This document shows positions 52,142 through 61,686 of a stretch of 64,000 bases of DNA, piece after piece. The translations under genes were made by a program, and so were the position numbers. Within the stretch, counting starts at the first letter, position 1, and each line of letters begins with the position of its first letter. The stretch spans positions 1,523,501-1,587,500 of the forward strand of contig NZ_LT627735.1 of NCBI RefSeq assembly GCF_900101765.1, given 5' to 3'. Below the pieces are notes generated by a model. That model saw only the letters and a list, made by a program, of their open reading frames with translations. It did no database searches and was not told the DNA's origin. The DNA comes from Nonlabens sp. Hel1_33_55 (GTDB lineage Bacteria > Bacteroidota > Bacteroidia > Flavobacteriales > Flavobacteriaceae).

Positions 52142-53959
52142 TTATTTCTTCTTTTGGGCTTCTTGTTGTGCCTGTGCCTGCTCCATAATTTCGGCCATCT
52201 TAGAGGCAAAGCGTCCTTTTTTCTTCTTAGGTTTTGCTTTAGCCTTTTCGATTTTGGCAAGAACTCGATCTTTGTCGATGATAAAGTTCTTGATCACTAA
52301 CATAATCCCAATGGTAATCAAATTGGAAACAAAGTAATAAAGCGATAAACCACTCGCATAATTGTTGAAGAAAACCAACATAAATAGCGGAGACAAATAC
52401 ATGATAAATTTCATGTTAGGCATTCCAGGTTGCGTGGTTTGCATGCTTTGACCCGTCGTCATCTGCATATAGAAGAATATGGAAATAGATGCCAGAATTG
52501 GGAATAGACTCACGTGATCCCCATAAAATGGAATTTCAAATCCTTCTGGGAATTTATAGATAGTATCGTAACTAGATAGGTCATCTGCCCATAAGAAACT
52601 CTTTTGTCTTAAGTCAAAAGCCGTTGGGAAAAACTTAAACAGAGCAAAGAAAACAGGCATTTGCAACAGCGCCGGCAAACAACCCGATAAAGGACTCGCA
52701 CCTGCCTCGCTTTGAACCTTCATGGTTTCCTGCTGCTTTTTCATTGCGTTGTCCTTGTACTTTTCCGCAATGCGGTTTAGTTCTGGACGCAGGACTTTCA
52801 TTTTAGCTTGTGTCAAGTAACTTTTATAAAGCACTGGAGATAATACCAATCTTACACAAATAGTGAGGAGAATAATAGCAATACCAAATGCAATTCCCAA
52901 TTTAACTGTCAAGAAGGTAAACAACGGTCTGATTGCGAATTCATTAATCCATCCAAAAATTCCCCAACCTAAATCTACTACTTCATCAAGGTTGCGATCA
53001 TAACCATCAAGAATATCAAAATCTGTTGGACCGAAATACCAATCCATATTATACGCCAACTCGCCACCACTATACTCTAATAATAGCTTTGACTCAAACT
53101 CCTTGGTAAACTCATCCTGCTCTTCATTGATTTCTTCAATGTTGGTGGATTCCATTAATCCACTCACGAATGGTGTATCTGTTAATAGAATGGAAGAGAA
53201 AAAATGCTGTTTATACGCCACGTAAGTGATGCTTTCGGCTTCTTCATCTGCTGTATCTCCTTGACCTGTGTAATCATCACTGCCGCCATCGTATTCAAAT
53301 TTGATCTCTGTATAACGGTTCTCATTGGTCATACTTTTTGAGCGACGGTAAGCTTTCATCGTCCAATCAATTACTGGATTTTCTGAAGTATTTACTAACC
53401 CAGCAATTCCTTGAGTTCTAATGTTGAAATCCAACATGTAATTGTTGGGTTCCATTTCAAACCTATACTCGATCGATCCTGAACCAACAGGAGCTGTCAA
53501 TGCCAAAACCTTGTTACTACCATTTGTGGATTCCGTAGCGTTGAAGACTAGGTCCTTAGTGTGGATTTCACGACCATCTTTAGCTTTTAAAATCAGATCA
53601 AATGAGTGATCATTTTCCTTAGCTAGATACACCGGCAAGGAATCAAATGTCTTGAACTTCTTGAGAAGCGCAGTCTCGATGATGGCACCTTTAGTATTGA
53701 ATTTAAGTTCCAATAAATCATTGGACAACGTCACCTGTTTACCTACTTGAGCAGCTTGTTGGGTCGAGTCTGTAACAACGGCCGTTGTATCCACCGCTGT
53801 AGCTATAGGTGCATCATCTTCTACGTTGATTGCCTGCTCTGTACCTGTTTCCTCAATAGGTTGTGTTTCTTCCTGATTATAAAGAAACGTCCACATGAGA
53901 ATACCAAAAATCAAGGTCATTCCCAATAACGTTTTCCAATCCGTTTTTTTCTCTTCCAT
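52142..53959 (-). CDS. yidC: Membrane protein insertase YidC
   Basis: 605 residues. N-terminal anchor (LLGMTLIFGILMWTFLYNQE) then the large periplasmic domain (about 60-330), and the insertase core: FAIRPLFTFLTVKLGIAFGI, LSPVLYKSYLTQAKMKVLRP with KYKDNAMKKQQETMKVQSEA, LSGCLPALLQMPVFFALFKF, MKFIMYLSPLFMLVFFNNYA and SGLSLYYFVSNLITIGIMLV. A basic tail ends the protein. It inserts proteins into the inner membrane. Encoded 102 bases after pyrG. Confidence 0.97.
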   Translation of the reverse strand: MEEKKTDWKTLLGMTLIFGILMWTFLYNQEETQPIEETGTEQAINVEDDAPIATAVDTTAVVTDSTQQAAQVGKQVTLSNDLLELKFNTKGAIIETALLKKFKTFDSLPVYLAKENDHSFDLILKAKDGREIHTKDLVFNATESTNGSNKVLALTAPVGSGSIEYRFEMEPNNYMLDFNIRTQGIAGLVNTSENPVIDWTMKAYRRSKSMTNENRYTEIKFEYDGGSDDYTGQGDTADEEAESITYVAYKQHFFSSILLTDTPFVSGLMESTNIEEINEEQDEFTKEFESKLLLEYSGGELAYNMDWYFGPTDFDILDGYDRNLDEVVDLGWGIFGWINEFAIRPLFTFLTVKLGIAFGIAIILLTICVRLVLSPVLYKSYLTQAKMKVLRPELNRIAEKYKDNAMKKQQETMKVQSEAGASPLSGCLPALLQMPVFFALFKFFPTAFDLRQKSFLWADDLSSYDTIYKFPEGFEIPFYGDHVSLFPILASISIFFYMQMTTGQSMQTTQPGMPNMKFIMYLSPLFMLVFFNNYASGLSLYYFVSNLITIGIMLVIKNFIIDKDRVLAKIEKAKAKPKKKKGRFASKMAEIMEQAQAQQEAQKKK

Positions 53960-54037
53960 AACTAATTCCCAGTTGCAGGATGTATTTTCTTAATTGGGCG
54001 CAAACCCATATTTTGTTTACTTGATGGTTGATGATAT

Positions 54038-54053
54038 CGCTTTCGCGAAAGCG
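54038..54053. repeat. Palindrome copy 17 (intergenic)
   Basis: Exact 16-mer between the yidC start and the pyrG stop, only 8 bases from the latter. Confidence 0.95.
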
Positions 54054-54061
54054 CACTCATC

Positions 54062-55681
54062 TCAATGGTTATTCTCTTTTTTATAATCTGCAGCAGCCTT
54101 GACAAACGATGTGAACAACGGGTGCGGTGCCGCTACGGTACTCTTATATTCAGGATGGTACTGCACGCCTACAAACCATGGATGGTCTGCAATCTCGATC
54201 ACTTCTACCAGTCCAGATTTAGGATTGATTCCCGTGCAATCGAGCCCAGCTTTTTCCAACTGATCGCGATAGGCATTGTTGAATTCATACCTGTGACGGT
54301 GGCGTTCTGAAATCAGATCCTGACCGTAAATTTCCTTAATTCTGCCAGATTTGAGCTCACAATCCCAAGCGCCTAAACGCATGGTGCCGCCCATATCCAA
54401 TATATCCTTTTGATCTTCCATCAAAGAGATGACTGGGTTTTTGGTCTCTTGTGCCATCTCTGATGAATTGGCATCCTCAATTCCCAATACATTGCGACTG
54501 TATTCAATTACCGCCATTTGCATCCCTAAACAGATTCCAAAAAACGGAATCCCATTCTCGCGAGCATATCTGACAGCCTCAATCTTTCCTTCTATTCCAC
54601 GCTCGCCAAATCCTGGAGCCACCAACAATCCATCAAGATGTTCTAGGTGATTTGAGACTTGATCTACTTCAAGATGCTCGCTGTGTATGGACTCAATGTT
54701 AACGCTTACCTCATTTTCTGCACCTGCATGAATGAAGGCCTCTAGGATAGATTTATAAGAATCCTGTAGCTCTACGTATTTACCTATAAGACCTATGGTA
54801 ACCTCTGATTTTGGGTTTTTGTGACGTTGTAAAAACTGATTCCAGCGACCTAAATCTGGCTCGGCACCAGTTTTAATTTTCAGTTTTTTGATCACCACGG
54901 TATCAAGACCTTGTTCCTGCATTTTGTTAGGAACATCATAAATGGTCTCAACGTCAATCGACTGGATTACAGCCTCAGGCTTCACATTACAAAATCGTGC
55001 TAGCTTTAATCTAATATCTTCAGAAAGCTCGTGCTCTGTACGGCAAACTAGAATATCTGCCTGTACACCACTTTCCATTAATGTTTTTACACTGTGTTGT
55101 GTAGGTTTCGTTTTTAATTCTCCGGCGGCACTCAAATACGGAATCAAAGTCAAATGAATCACCAGCGAATTATGCTCGCCTAGCTCCCAACTTAACTGTC
55201 TTACACTTTCTATGTATGGCAAAGACTCGATATCACCGACAGTTCCACCTATCTCAGTAATGACCACATCATAGTCTCCAGATTTTCCAAGGATCTGGAT
55301 GCGATGTTTAATCTCATCTGTTATATGCGGAATTACCTGGACGGTTTTACCTAAAAACTCTCCACGTCTTTCTTTGTCAATAACACTTTGATAAATGCGG
55401 CCGGTTGTAACGTTATTGGCTTGTGAGGTATTCACGTTAAGGAAGCGTTCGTAATGACCTAGATCTAGGTCAGTTTCTGCTCCATCTTCTGTAACGTAAC
55501 ACTCGCCGTGTTCGTAAGGATTTAGGGTTCCAGGATCAACGTTTATGTAAGGATCCAGCTTTTGGATGGTAACTCGTAATCCTCTAGCTTGCAATAGCTT
55601 TGCCAGTGAAGCGGCGATGATCCCTTTTCCTAATGAGGAAGTAACTCCACCAGTGACAAATATATACTTTGCATGTGCCAT
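54062..55681 (-). CDS. pyrG: CTP synthase
   Basis: Converts UTP, ATP and glutamine to CTP. 539 residues: synthetase part with FVTGGVTSSLGKGIIAASLA near 8 and SLGKGI P-loop, EIGGTVGDIESLPYIESVRQ; the glutamine amidotransferase half carries FFGICLGMQMAVIEY (nucleophile Cys) and the His/Glu pair in QYHPEYKS near the C-terminus. Length and motifs are standard. Confidence 0.98.
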   Translation of the reverse strand: MAHAKYIFVTGGVTSSLGKGIIAASLAKLLQARGLRVTIQKLDPYINVDPGTLNPYEHGECYVTEDGAETDLDLGHYERFLNVNTSQANNVTTGRIYQSVIDKERRGEFLGKTVQVIPHITDEIKHRIQILGKSGDYDVVITEIGGTVGDIESLPYIESVRQLSWELGEHNSLVIHLTLIPYLSAAGELKTKPTQHSVKTLMESGVQADILVCRTEHELSEDIRLKLARFCNVKPEAVIQSIDVETIYDVPNKMQEQGLDTVVIKKLKIKTGAEPDLGRWNQFLQRHKNPKSEVTIGLIGKYVELQDSYKSILEAFIHAGAENEVSVNIESIHSEHLEVDQVSNHLEHLDGLLVAPGFGERGIEGKIEAVRYARENGIPFFGICLGMQMAVIEYSRNVLGIEDANSSEMAQETKNPVISLMEDQKDILDMGGTMRLGAWDCELKSGRIKEIYGQDLISERHRHRYEFNNAYRDQLEKAGLDCTGINPKSGLVEVIEIADHPWFVGVQYHPEYKSTVAAPHPLFTSFVKAAADYKKENNH

Positions 55682-55713
55682 AAAATCGCGCTGTCCTTTT
55701 TTAAAACCAGCTG

Positions 55714-55721
55714 CAAAAGTA
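55714..55721 (-). promoter_or_regulatory. -7 element of pyrG
   Basis: Reads TACTTTTG on the minus strand, about 33 bases before the start codon. A TTG lies only 13 bases upstream, so the full promoter is uncertain. Confidence 0.45.
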
Positions 55722-55946
55722 CTTATTTTATGAGCAAATTAGGAAAACTCTAGGTGCTAAAAATGGAATATTTCAACACGTTGAGAATTGTGTTTTTTGG
55801 TGCGTGGTAATCTAGGGAATTGGTAAATACAACTCACAAATTTTCACGAAGCAATTATAGAAATGCATTTAATGATTCAAAGAGGAAAAATCATACCAAC
55901 GACTCTACTAATATGATTTACGGAAGTTAAGCCTGACTCTTTGAGC

Positions 55947-56023
55947 TTGAGACTTGGAACTTGGAACTTGGAACTTGAAGCTTGGAGCTTGGAGCTTGGA
56001 GCTTGGAGCTTGGAGCTTGGAGC
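55947..56023. repeat. Heptamer tandem tract, 11 units
   Basis: Eleven 7-base units in an unbroken row: TTGAGAC, three TTGGAAC, TTGAAGC, six TTGGAGC. It lies in the 403-base gap between pyrG and the OsmC gene, which holds nothing else that I recognise apart from the pyrG -7 element. Confidence 0.95.
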
Positions 56024-56084
56024 TTTAAAATTCAGCTATTAAAATGGATAGTCTCTATAAAGCCCGATTAAATAATTTGGAGAT

Positions 56085-56507
56085 TTAGGTTCCCCAGTCA
56101 AATGTGATGTTCTTCTTTATCTCTGGGTGCAAGCTATTATGAACTGGACAGGTCATAGCCACACGCTCTAGAATAAGCTGGCTACGTTTATCGCAATTAC
56201 CAGTCATTTCTAAATGAACATCAATTTGTGAGATCCGGCGTGGTTCTGCCGCCATAGTTTTAATAACGGTGGCATTACTTTTTGATATATCGAGAGACAT
56301 ATCTCTTGCTTTAATTCCCATGACAGTCAACATACAGCTCGCAAGTCCTGTGGCAACGGTATCAGTAGGTGAAAACGCTTCTCCTTTACCGTTGTTATCA
56401 GTTGGTGCATCTGTATTGAAAGTATTGGCACTTTTGATATGGGTCGACTTACAACGCAAATCACCTAGATACTCCACTTGCGAGGTAATATTCTTATTAT
56501 TCTCCAT
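56085..56507 (-). CDS. OsmC family protein
   Basis: 140 residues from ATG 56507 (MENNKNITSQVEYLGDLRC). OsmC/YhfA-like fold: NGKGEAFSPTDTVATGLASC with the first active Cys, MLTVMGIKARDMSLDI, and CPVHNSL with the second Cys near residue 126 (VAMTCPVHNSLHP). Peroxide-reducing activity depends on these two Cys. It overlaps the LysM gene stop by 11 bases. Confidence 0.88.
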   Translation of the reverse strand: MENNKNITSQVEYLGDLRCKSTHIKSANTFNTDAPTDNNGKGEAFSPTDTVATGLASCMLTVMGIKARDMSLDISKSNATVIKTMAAEPRRISQIDVHLEMTGNCDKRSQLILERVAMTCPVHNSLHPEIKKNITFDWGT

Positions 56508-58452
56508 AAATCGATACTTCTTCAATACTTAAATCTGGCTGAAATCTTAAGATATAGCAAGCTTCATTGTAGAAACCAGCAAGGAACCTCTTGTTGTACT
56601 CAAAGCTGTTCTCTACCATGATGGTTTTACCATTGCGTACGGCGCTCTCATAAAGATTATCTGCGCTAGCTTGTCTTAAAATGACATCCATGGTTACATC
56701 AAATCCTCTTGTAGCATAATTACTAGGCGTTATGCCGTGTTTTGCGAAATAGTGCGTTGCAAATACATTCTCACTACTTGTATTTCTATTCATTTTTGGA
56801 TAAGTATAATTCACCGCAGCAAGCCCCATATTATTGACATTCATATCATCATAATCATCCATCCCAACCATAGTGATATTATGTGTCCTGGCCTTAGCGG
56901 CATAATTAGAGACAGCATCTGTGATGAAACCTACTTGATCCACGGCCATAATAACAACATTGTCCATTTCTTTTGAAAGCGCACTGGTATACTTATAGCT
57001 AGATATGTAATTGTTCTTGTCCGGATATAAGATTTTTGCATTAGGGAATAAAGGTGCAAACTCATCTTTAAACTGAGGATTCTTGTTATCTGTAACTATA
57101 ATCACATTTTTATTTTTGCTAAATCCAACCAAATAATTTTTAAGCCTATTCATTAAAAACTGCTCGTCCGGTCTAGCCTGAAATAAGTTTTTATAAAGTC
57201 GAACGCTAGTATTTGTAAGCGGTGATATTACTGGTATATCGTCATCTTTCAGTTCTTTTGCAACGGCTACTACATTTTTAGCCAGTAAAGGGCCTATTAC
57301 ACTATTGTAATTTTTAAAGTTGTTGTCTCTAACAATTTTGAGAGTTGCGCTCTCACTGTTGCCCGTGTCAAAAACATCAAACTGTACATTCACTCCTAAT
57401 GTTTTAGCGCTATCTCTTGCTATCATCATACCACTATAAAAGTCTGTGGCAATTCTCATTATGTTACTTTTCTTAAGCTGATCGCCGTATTCATCGCTGG
57501 AAACGCCAGATATGGACAGCGGCAACATAACAGCAATACGTTGATTCTTGAAGTTTTTTAGACTATCTACCAGTCTCGCATATTTAGCCGTACTGTTCCA
57601 AAGTTCTGGAGCCTCTTTCTCATTCAAGCCTCTATAAGGTATCTTAATCGTCATACCCTTTTTTACACCATCCTTCAAAGCTGGATTAATCGCTATCAAA
57701 GAATCTGCTTTGAGACCACTCATCTTTTCAAGACTGTACATAGTCATTTTAGGTTCTACCTCATAACTTATGTAGCGCAGCTTTGAAATGTTCTCAGTAC
57801 TTGCTGCCATATCCTTAGGGTTGACAACATTCACTATCATGCCTTCATCAAGTTCTCCTAAATCAGGATTCCAAGCTTCCAGCTGTGCCATGGTGATATT
57901 ATTATTTACAGCTACGCGATACTTCCCTTCTGATTTTTTTACTCTATACTGCCCTTTTTTGACTTCCACCTTAGCTTCAGAAACCTTGACGATATCAGTG
58001 ACTCCTGGAATGATATCAATAACGATCGGTTTTTCGGGTTGGGCCACATTTTTGAATACTGGGATTTTGATGCGGTCACCTTTGCGCAATGGGCTGGAGT
58101 ACAATTCTTTGTTGGCTTCTTTAATATCCAGCTCTGTGACACCGTATTCTCTTGATAGGGAATACAAAGTTTCCTTGCGCTTTACTTTATGGGTTTCATA
58201 TTCTTCAATGGGTCGATTTGTTATCGCGCTCATTGATTTGGGTATCAATAATGTGGCACCGCTCTTCAAACCTAATTTCAGATCAGGATTCAACTCCATG
58301 AGCTGCTCTGCGGTGACATTGTATTTATTAGTAAGCATGTACATGGTGTCTCCTTGCTCCACTACATGTCGTTCATAGCTTTGAAATGTTGATGAATTCG
58401 CTTTCGCGAAAGCGAAACAAACCAACAAAATAACTGTTATATATCGTATCAT
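56497..58452 (-). CDS. LysM repeats fused to a periplasmic-binding (ABC receptor-like) domain
   Basis: 651 residues from ATG 58452, whose signal peptide is MIRYITVILLVCFAFAKANS with AFAKA from a palindrome copy. Four LysM-like modules follow: VEQGDTMYMLTNKYNVTAEQ, VKRKETLYSLSREYGVTELD, KSEGKYRVAVNNNITMAQLE (weak) and VEPKMTMYSLEKMSGLKADS. From about residue 290 a type-1 periplasmic-binding domain begins (RIAVMLPLSISGVSSDEYGD, DNNFKNYNSVIGPLLAKNVV, ELKDDDIPVISPLTNTSVRL, and VVIMAVDQVGFITDAVSNYA). This is the LysM-plus-LivK-like architecture, with the ligand unknown. It starts one base after guaA. Confidence 0.82.
   Translation of the reverse strand: MIRYITVILLVCFAFAKANSSTFQSYERHVVEQGDTMYMLTNKYNVTAEQLMELNPDLKLGLKSGATLLIPKSMSAITNRPIEEYETHKVKRKETLYSLSREYGVTELDIKEANKELYSSPLRKGDRIKIPVFKNVAQPEKPIVIDIIPGVTDIVKVSEAKVEVKKGQYRVKKSEGKYRVAVNNNITMAQLEAWNPDLGELDEGMIVNVVNPKDMAASTENISKLRYISYEVEPKMTMYSLEKMSGLKADSLIAINPALKDGVKKGMTIKIPYRGLNEKEAPELWNSTAKYARLVDSLKNFKNQRIAVMLPLSISGVSSDEYGDQLKKSNIMRIATDFYSGMMIARDSAKTLGVNVQFDVFDTGNSESATLKIVRDNNFKNYNSVIGPLLAKNVVAVAKELKDDDIPVISPLTNTSVRLYKNLFQARPDEQFLMNRLKNYLVGFSKNKNVIIVTDNKNPQFKDEFAPLFPNAKILYPDKNNYISSYKYTSALSKEMDNVVIMAVDQVGFITDAVSNYAAKARTHNITMVGMDDYDDMNVNNMGLAAVNYTYPKMNRNTSSENVFATHYFAKHGITPSNYATRGFDVTMDVILRQASADNLYESAVRNGKTIMVENSFEYNKRFLAGFYNEACYILRFQPDLSIEEVSIYGE
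58399..58414. repeat. Palindrome copy 18 (signal peptide of the LysM-receptor fusion)
   Basis: Exact 16-mer, read as AFAKA in CFAFAKANS at the signal-peptide end. Confidence 0.95.
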
Positions 58453-58453
58453 A

Positions 58454-59983
58454 TTATTCCCATTCAATGGTTGCGGGTGGTTTAGAACTAATGTCATACA
58501 CTACTCTATTAACGCCCTTGACCTTATTTATTATCTCGTTACTGGTATCCTGCAGAAATTTGTAAGGTAGATCTACCCAATCTGCCGTCATACCATCAGT
58601 ACTTTCTACCGCACGTAGCGCAACACACTTTTCATAAGTGCGCTCATCACCCATCACACCCACGGAATTCACGGGTAGCAGAATTGCTCCAGCTTGCCAT
58701 ACCTTGTCATACAGTTCCCACTTCTTAAGGTTGGCTATAAAAATCGCATCTGCCTCTTGTAACAATCGCACTTTCTCCTGATCCACATCTCCTAAAATAC
58801 GTATCGCGAGTCCTGGTCCAGGAAATGGATGTCTGCCTAAAAGGTTTTTGGCCATTCCCATTTCTGCTCCTACGCGACGCACTTCATCTTTAAATAACAT
58901 GCGTAACGGTTCCACGATTTTAAGCTTCATGAAGTCTGGCAAGCCGCCTACATTGTGATGCGATTTGATGGTCGCACTAGGTCCATTCACTGATATACTT
59001 TCAATAACATCAGGATAAATAGTTCCTTGCGCTAGAAACTTTACGTCTTCAATAGCATGAGCTTCATCATCAAAAACCTCAATAAATACGCGGCCTATGG
59101 CCTTTCGTTTTAACTCAGGATCTTCCACATTCTTCAAGGCATCCATAAACCGTGCCGTCGCATCGACTCCTTTGACGTTAAGTCCCATGTCCTTATACTG
59201 ATCCAGTACTTGATCGTACTCGTCCTTGCGCAACAAACCATTGTTCACAAATATGCAATAGAGGTTCTTGCCTATAGCTTTGTGAAGTAATATGGCAGCA
59301 ACGCTAGAATCAACGCCACCACTTAATCCCAATACCACTTTATCATCGCCTACTTTTTCCTTCAACTCCTCAACCGTCATGTCTACAAATGCGCCTGGAG
59401 TCCAGTCTGGTTTTAATCCAGCTATCTCTATTAAGAAGTTATGTAGCAGTTGCTTGCCGTCTGTACTATGATAAACCTCTGGGTGGAATTGTATTCCATA
59501 GGTTTGCTCACCATCAACTCTATAGGCTGCATTTAGGACATCTTGTGTACTGGCAAGAGTTACCGCATTTTCTGGTAAGGATTTAATTGTATCACTGTGA
59601 GACATCCACACTTGTGAATTCTCTGTAATGTTTTGGAATAGGGTTTCTGCATCCTTGATTACGGTTAGATGAGCTCTACCATATTCTCTCGTATTAGAAG
59701 GTGCTACTTGACCGCCATGAAAATGAGCCAGGTATTGTGCTCCATAACAAACTCCCAATAATGGTAGTTTACCTTTTATTGAACTCAAATCTGGATGTGG
59801 CGCGTCATCTGCACGAACTGAAAAAGGACTACCTGAAAGAATAACCGCCTTAAAGGAAGAAAGATCTTCAGGAACTTTATGAAATGGATGGATCTCACAG
59901 TAAATATTGAGCTCGCGCACACGTCGTGCGATGAGTTGTGTGTACTGGGAACCGAAATCTAGAATTAAAACACTGTTCTGCAT
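58454..59983 (-). CDS. guaA: GMP synthase (glutamine-hydrolysing)
   Basis: Converts XMP to GMP. 509 residues from ATG 59983 (MQNSVLILDFGSQYTQLIAR). Glutaminase part: LGVCYGAQYLAHFHGG (nucleophile Cys) and GIQFHPEVYHS; synthetase: GLSGGVDSSVAAILL near residue 225 (PP-loop), DGLLRKDE-like FVNNGLLRKDEYDQ, KSHHNVGG, the dimerisation segment GRHPFPGPGLAIRILG, ending KPPATIEWE. Upstream in-frame ATG at 59989 overlaps a -7-type element, so 59983 is preferred. First of three tightly packed genes. Confidence 0.98.
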   Translation of the reverse strand: MQNSVLILDFGSQYTQLIARRVRELNIYCEIHPFHKVPEDLSSFKAVILSGSPFSVRADDAPHPDLSSIKGKLPLLGVCYGAQYLAHFHGGQVAPSNTREYGRAHLTVIKDAETLFQNITENSQVWMSHSDTIKSLPENAVTLASTQDVLNAAYRVDGEQTYGIQFHPEVYHSTDGKQLLHNFLIEIAGLKPDWTPGAFVDMTVEELKEKVGDDKVVLGLSGGVDSSVAAILLHKAIGKNLYCIFVNNGLLRKDEYDQVLDQYKDMGLNVKGVDATARFMDALKNVEDPELKRKAIGRVFIEVFDDEAHAIEDVKFLAQGTIYPDVIESISVNGPSATIKSHHNVGGLPDFMKLKIVEPLRMLFKDEVRRVGAEMGMAKNLLGRHPFPGPGLAIRILGDVDQEKVRLLQEADAIFIANLKKWELYDKVWQAGAILLPVNSVGVMGDERTYEKCVALRAVESTDGMTADWVDLPYKFLQDTSNEIINKVKGVNRVVYDISSKPPATIEWE

Positions 59984-59986
59984 GTG

Positions 59987-59994
59987 CAAATTTA
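59987..59994 (-). promoter_or_regulatory. guaA -7 element, leaderless
   Basis: On the minus strand TAAATTTG ends three bases before the guaA ATG (59983). If used at the usual distance, transcription would begin at or next to the start codon. No TTG at the right spacing is visible. Confidence 0.4.
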
Positions 59995-60059
59995 GCTTTT
60001 TAAAAGAAAAAAGGAATCACGCTTACTGCGTCACTTATCAAGAATGTGAGGCCGATTAT

Positions 60060-61652
60060 TCACAGTTCAATAACCGTGAATCTTGGGTCTAAAGGATTCA
60101 GTGAATCCTTGAGGATTTGCAATAATTCTGGTCCTAAATCTTTATAAAAAAATGAGAAGTTGGCTTGCCGTTCTTGAAGACTGTCGTTAGGAAAAAGCTC
60201 GTTTTTGAGTTGAGCGACTCGCTCTAGATGATCGTTCCATTTACGCTTTTGAGCTTTTAGAAGTCTCTTTTCTAAGTTTTCTAGCCCTTTAATTTGTTTA
60301 CGCTCTTGAGCGCCAACGGCTCCCAAAAATGATGGATCTGTATCTTGAGCAATTTCATAAAGATGATCGAACTGTTTTTTTAGAAATTCTTTCTGGCTTT
60401 TGAAGTCAATTTCAATCTCAGAGACCTGTTTAATGATTTGCTCGTTAAGCTCATGATCTACTTTAAATAAATCTGTAACTTTTAGTTCTAAAGCGTCAAG
60501 CTTTTCTAGCTGTTTGTCTGTTACCAACAATGCCGAATTACGCAGTAATAAAATAGGGAACGGAATATCTTCACTATCAAAATAGTTCTTGAGTTGTAAC
60601 CAGTAAGCTATCTCGCCACCACCTCCTATGTAACATAAATTAGGTAGAATAATCTCTTGATAGAGCGGTCTCATAATTACGTTAGGAGAAAATCGTTCTG
60701 GATGTTGATCCAACTCATTTAATATTTCTTCCTTGGAAAATTCTGTTTCATTACCATCTAAGTAGAATCTATCGTCACGCTCGATAATGCGATAACGACC
60801 ATCGTCAGTCAAATAAAACAAGTTAATCTCCCTAGGATTTACTTGAATTTTAAAACCATCATTCCAGTTTTCCAACGTTTTCCCGACGGCGTTAAATGAA
60901 GATTTATGAACAAGTTCGTTTCTAAAATATGGAATGGCTAGTCGCTTGAGTTCAGTATCATCTCCATCGATAATTATCAATCCATCGTCCTTGAATAATT
61001 CATGAGCTAGCTTTCTGGTTGCGATTGCTAAATTTTCCGCATTGTAGGAATTTGCAAATAGATTTGATAGTTCCTCTGCAAATCGAGAGGCTCCCAAAAG
61101 TATATTCAATTGCTCATTGATGTTCTCGAGACCATCTGTATCAAGACGCCCAACAGCACCAGCACTTTCCCTTTCATAAACCAATTTATGATCACCAAAA
61201 TTGAAGAATTTTATCTCGTCAAAATCATGATCTTCAGTCGCCATCCAGTATACGGGCACAAAATCATAGTCTTGATATTCTGACTTTAGAGCTTTACAAA
61301 GATTGATTGTAGAAATAATCTTATAAAGAAAATAAAGTGGTCCTGTAAATAAGTTGAGTTGGTGTCCCGTAACAACAGTAAAAGTATTCTCTTCCTTTAA
61401 GAGCGTAATATTTTCATTCACTGCTGCGATTGAGTCGATCTCACTATATTGTTGAGAGATGACTCGTGATAGAACCTTTCGGGTATCTGCTAGACTTTCT
61501 TGTTGGGACTTTTCTGATAATTGATCTTTAAAGTTTTCAATGCGAGGAAAACGATTGTATAGATCCTGCACCTCACTGGATTCCTTTAAATATGCTTTAA
61601 TTATTTTTGAAAAATATCGAAGTTCTTGGTATGGAATCTTGTTTGAAATCAT
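60060..61652 (-). CDS. bshC: Bacillithiol biosynthesis cysteine-adding enzyme BshC
   Basis: 530 residues; adds cysteine to glucosaminyl-malate, the last step in bacillithiol synthesis. Family blocks include FTVVTGHQLNLFTGPLYFLY near 95, YWMATEDHDFDEIKFFNF near 130, PNVIMRPLYQEIILPNLCYI near 310 and GGGGEIAYWLQLKNYFDSED. Length fits the family. The other bacillithiol genes bshA and bshB are not in the window. A palindrome copy lies just upstream. Confidence 0.93.
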   Translation of the reverse strand: MISNKIPYQELRYFSKIIKAYLKESSEVQDLYNRFPRIENFKDQLSEKSQQESLADTRKVLSRVISQQYSEIDSIAAVNENITLLKEENTFTVVTGHQLNLFTGPLYFLYKIISTINLCKALKSEYQDYDFVPVYWMATEDHDFDEIKFFNFGDHKLVYERESAGAVGRLDTDGLENINEQLNILLGASRFAEELSNLFANSYNAENLAIATRKLAHELFKDDGLIIIDGDDTELKRLAIPYFRNELVHKSSFNAVGKTLENWNDGFKIQVNPREINLFYLTDDGRYRIIERDDRFYLDGNETEFSKEEILNELDQHPERFSPNVIMRPLYQEIILPNLCYIGGGGEIAYWLQLKNYFDSEDIPFPILLLRNSALLVTDKQLEKLDALELKVTDLFKVDHELNEQIIKQVSEIEIDFKSQKEFLKKQFDHLYEIAQDTDPSFLGAVGAQERKQIKGLENLEKRLLKAQKRKWNDHLERVAQLKNELFPNDSLQERQANFSFFYKDLGPELLQILKDSLNPLDPRFTVIEL

Positions 61653-61686
61653 GTAGCTGGATGGTGGTAGGGTGGTTGAATGATAT

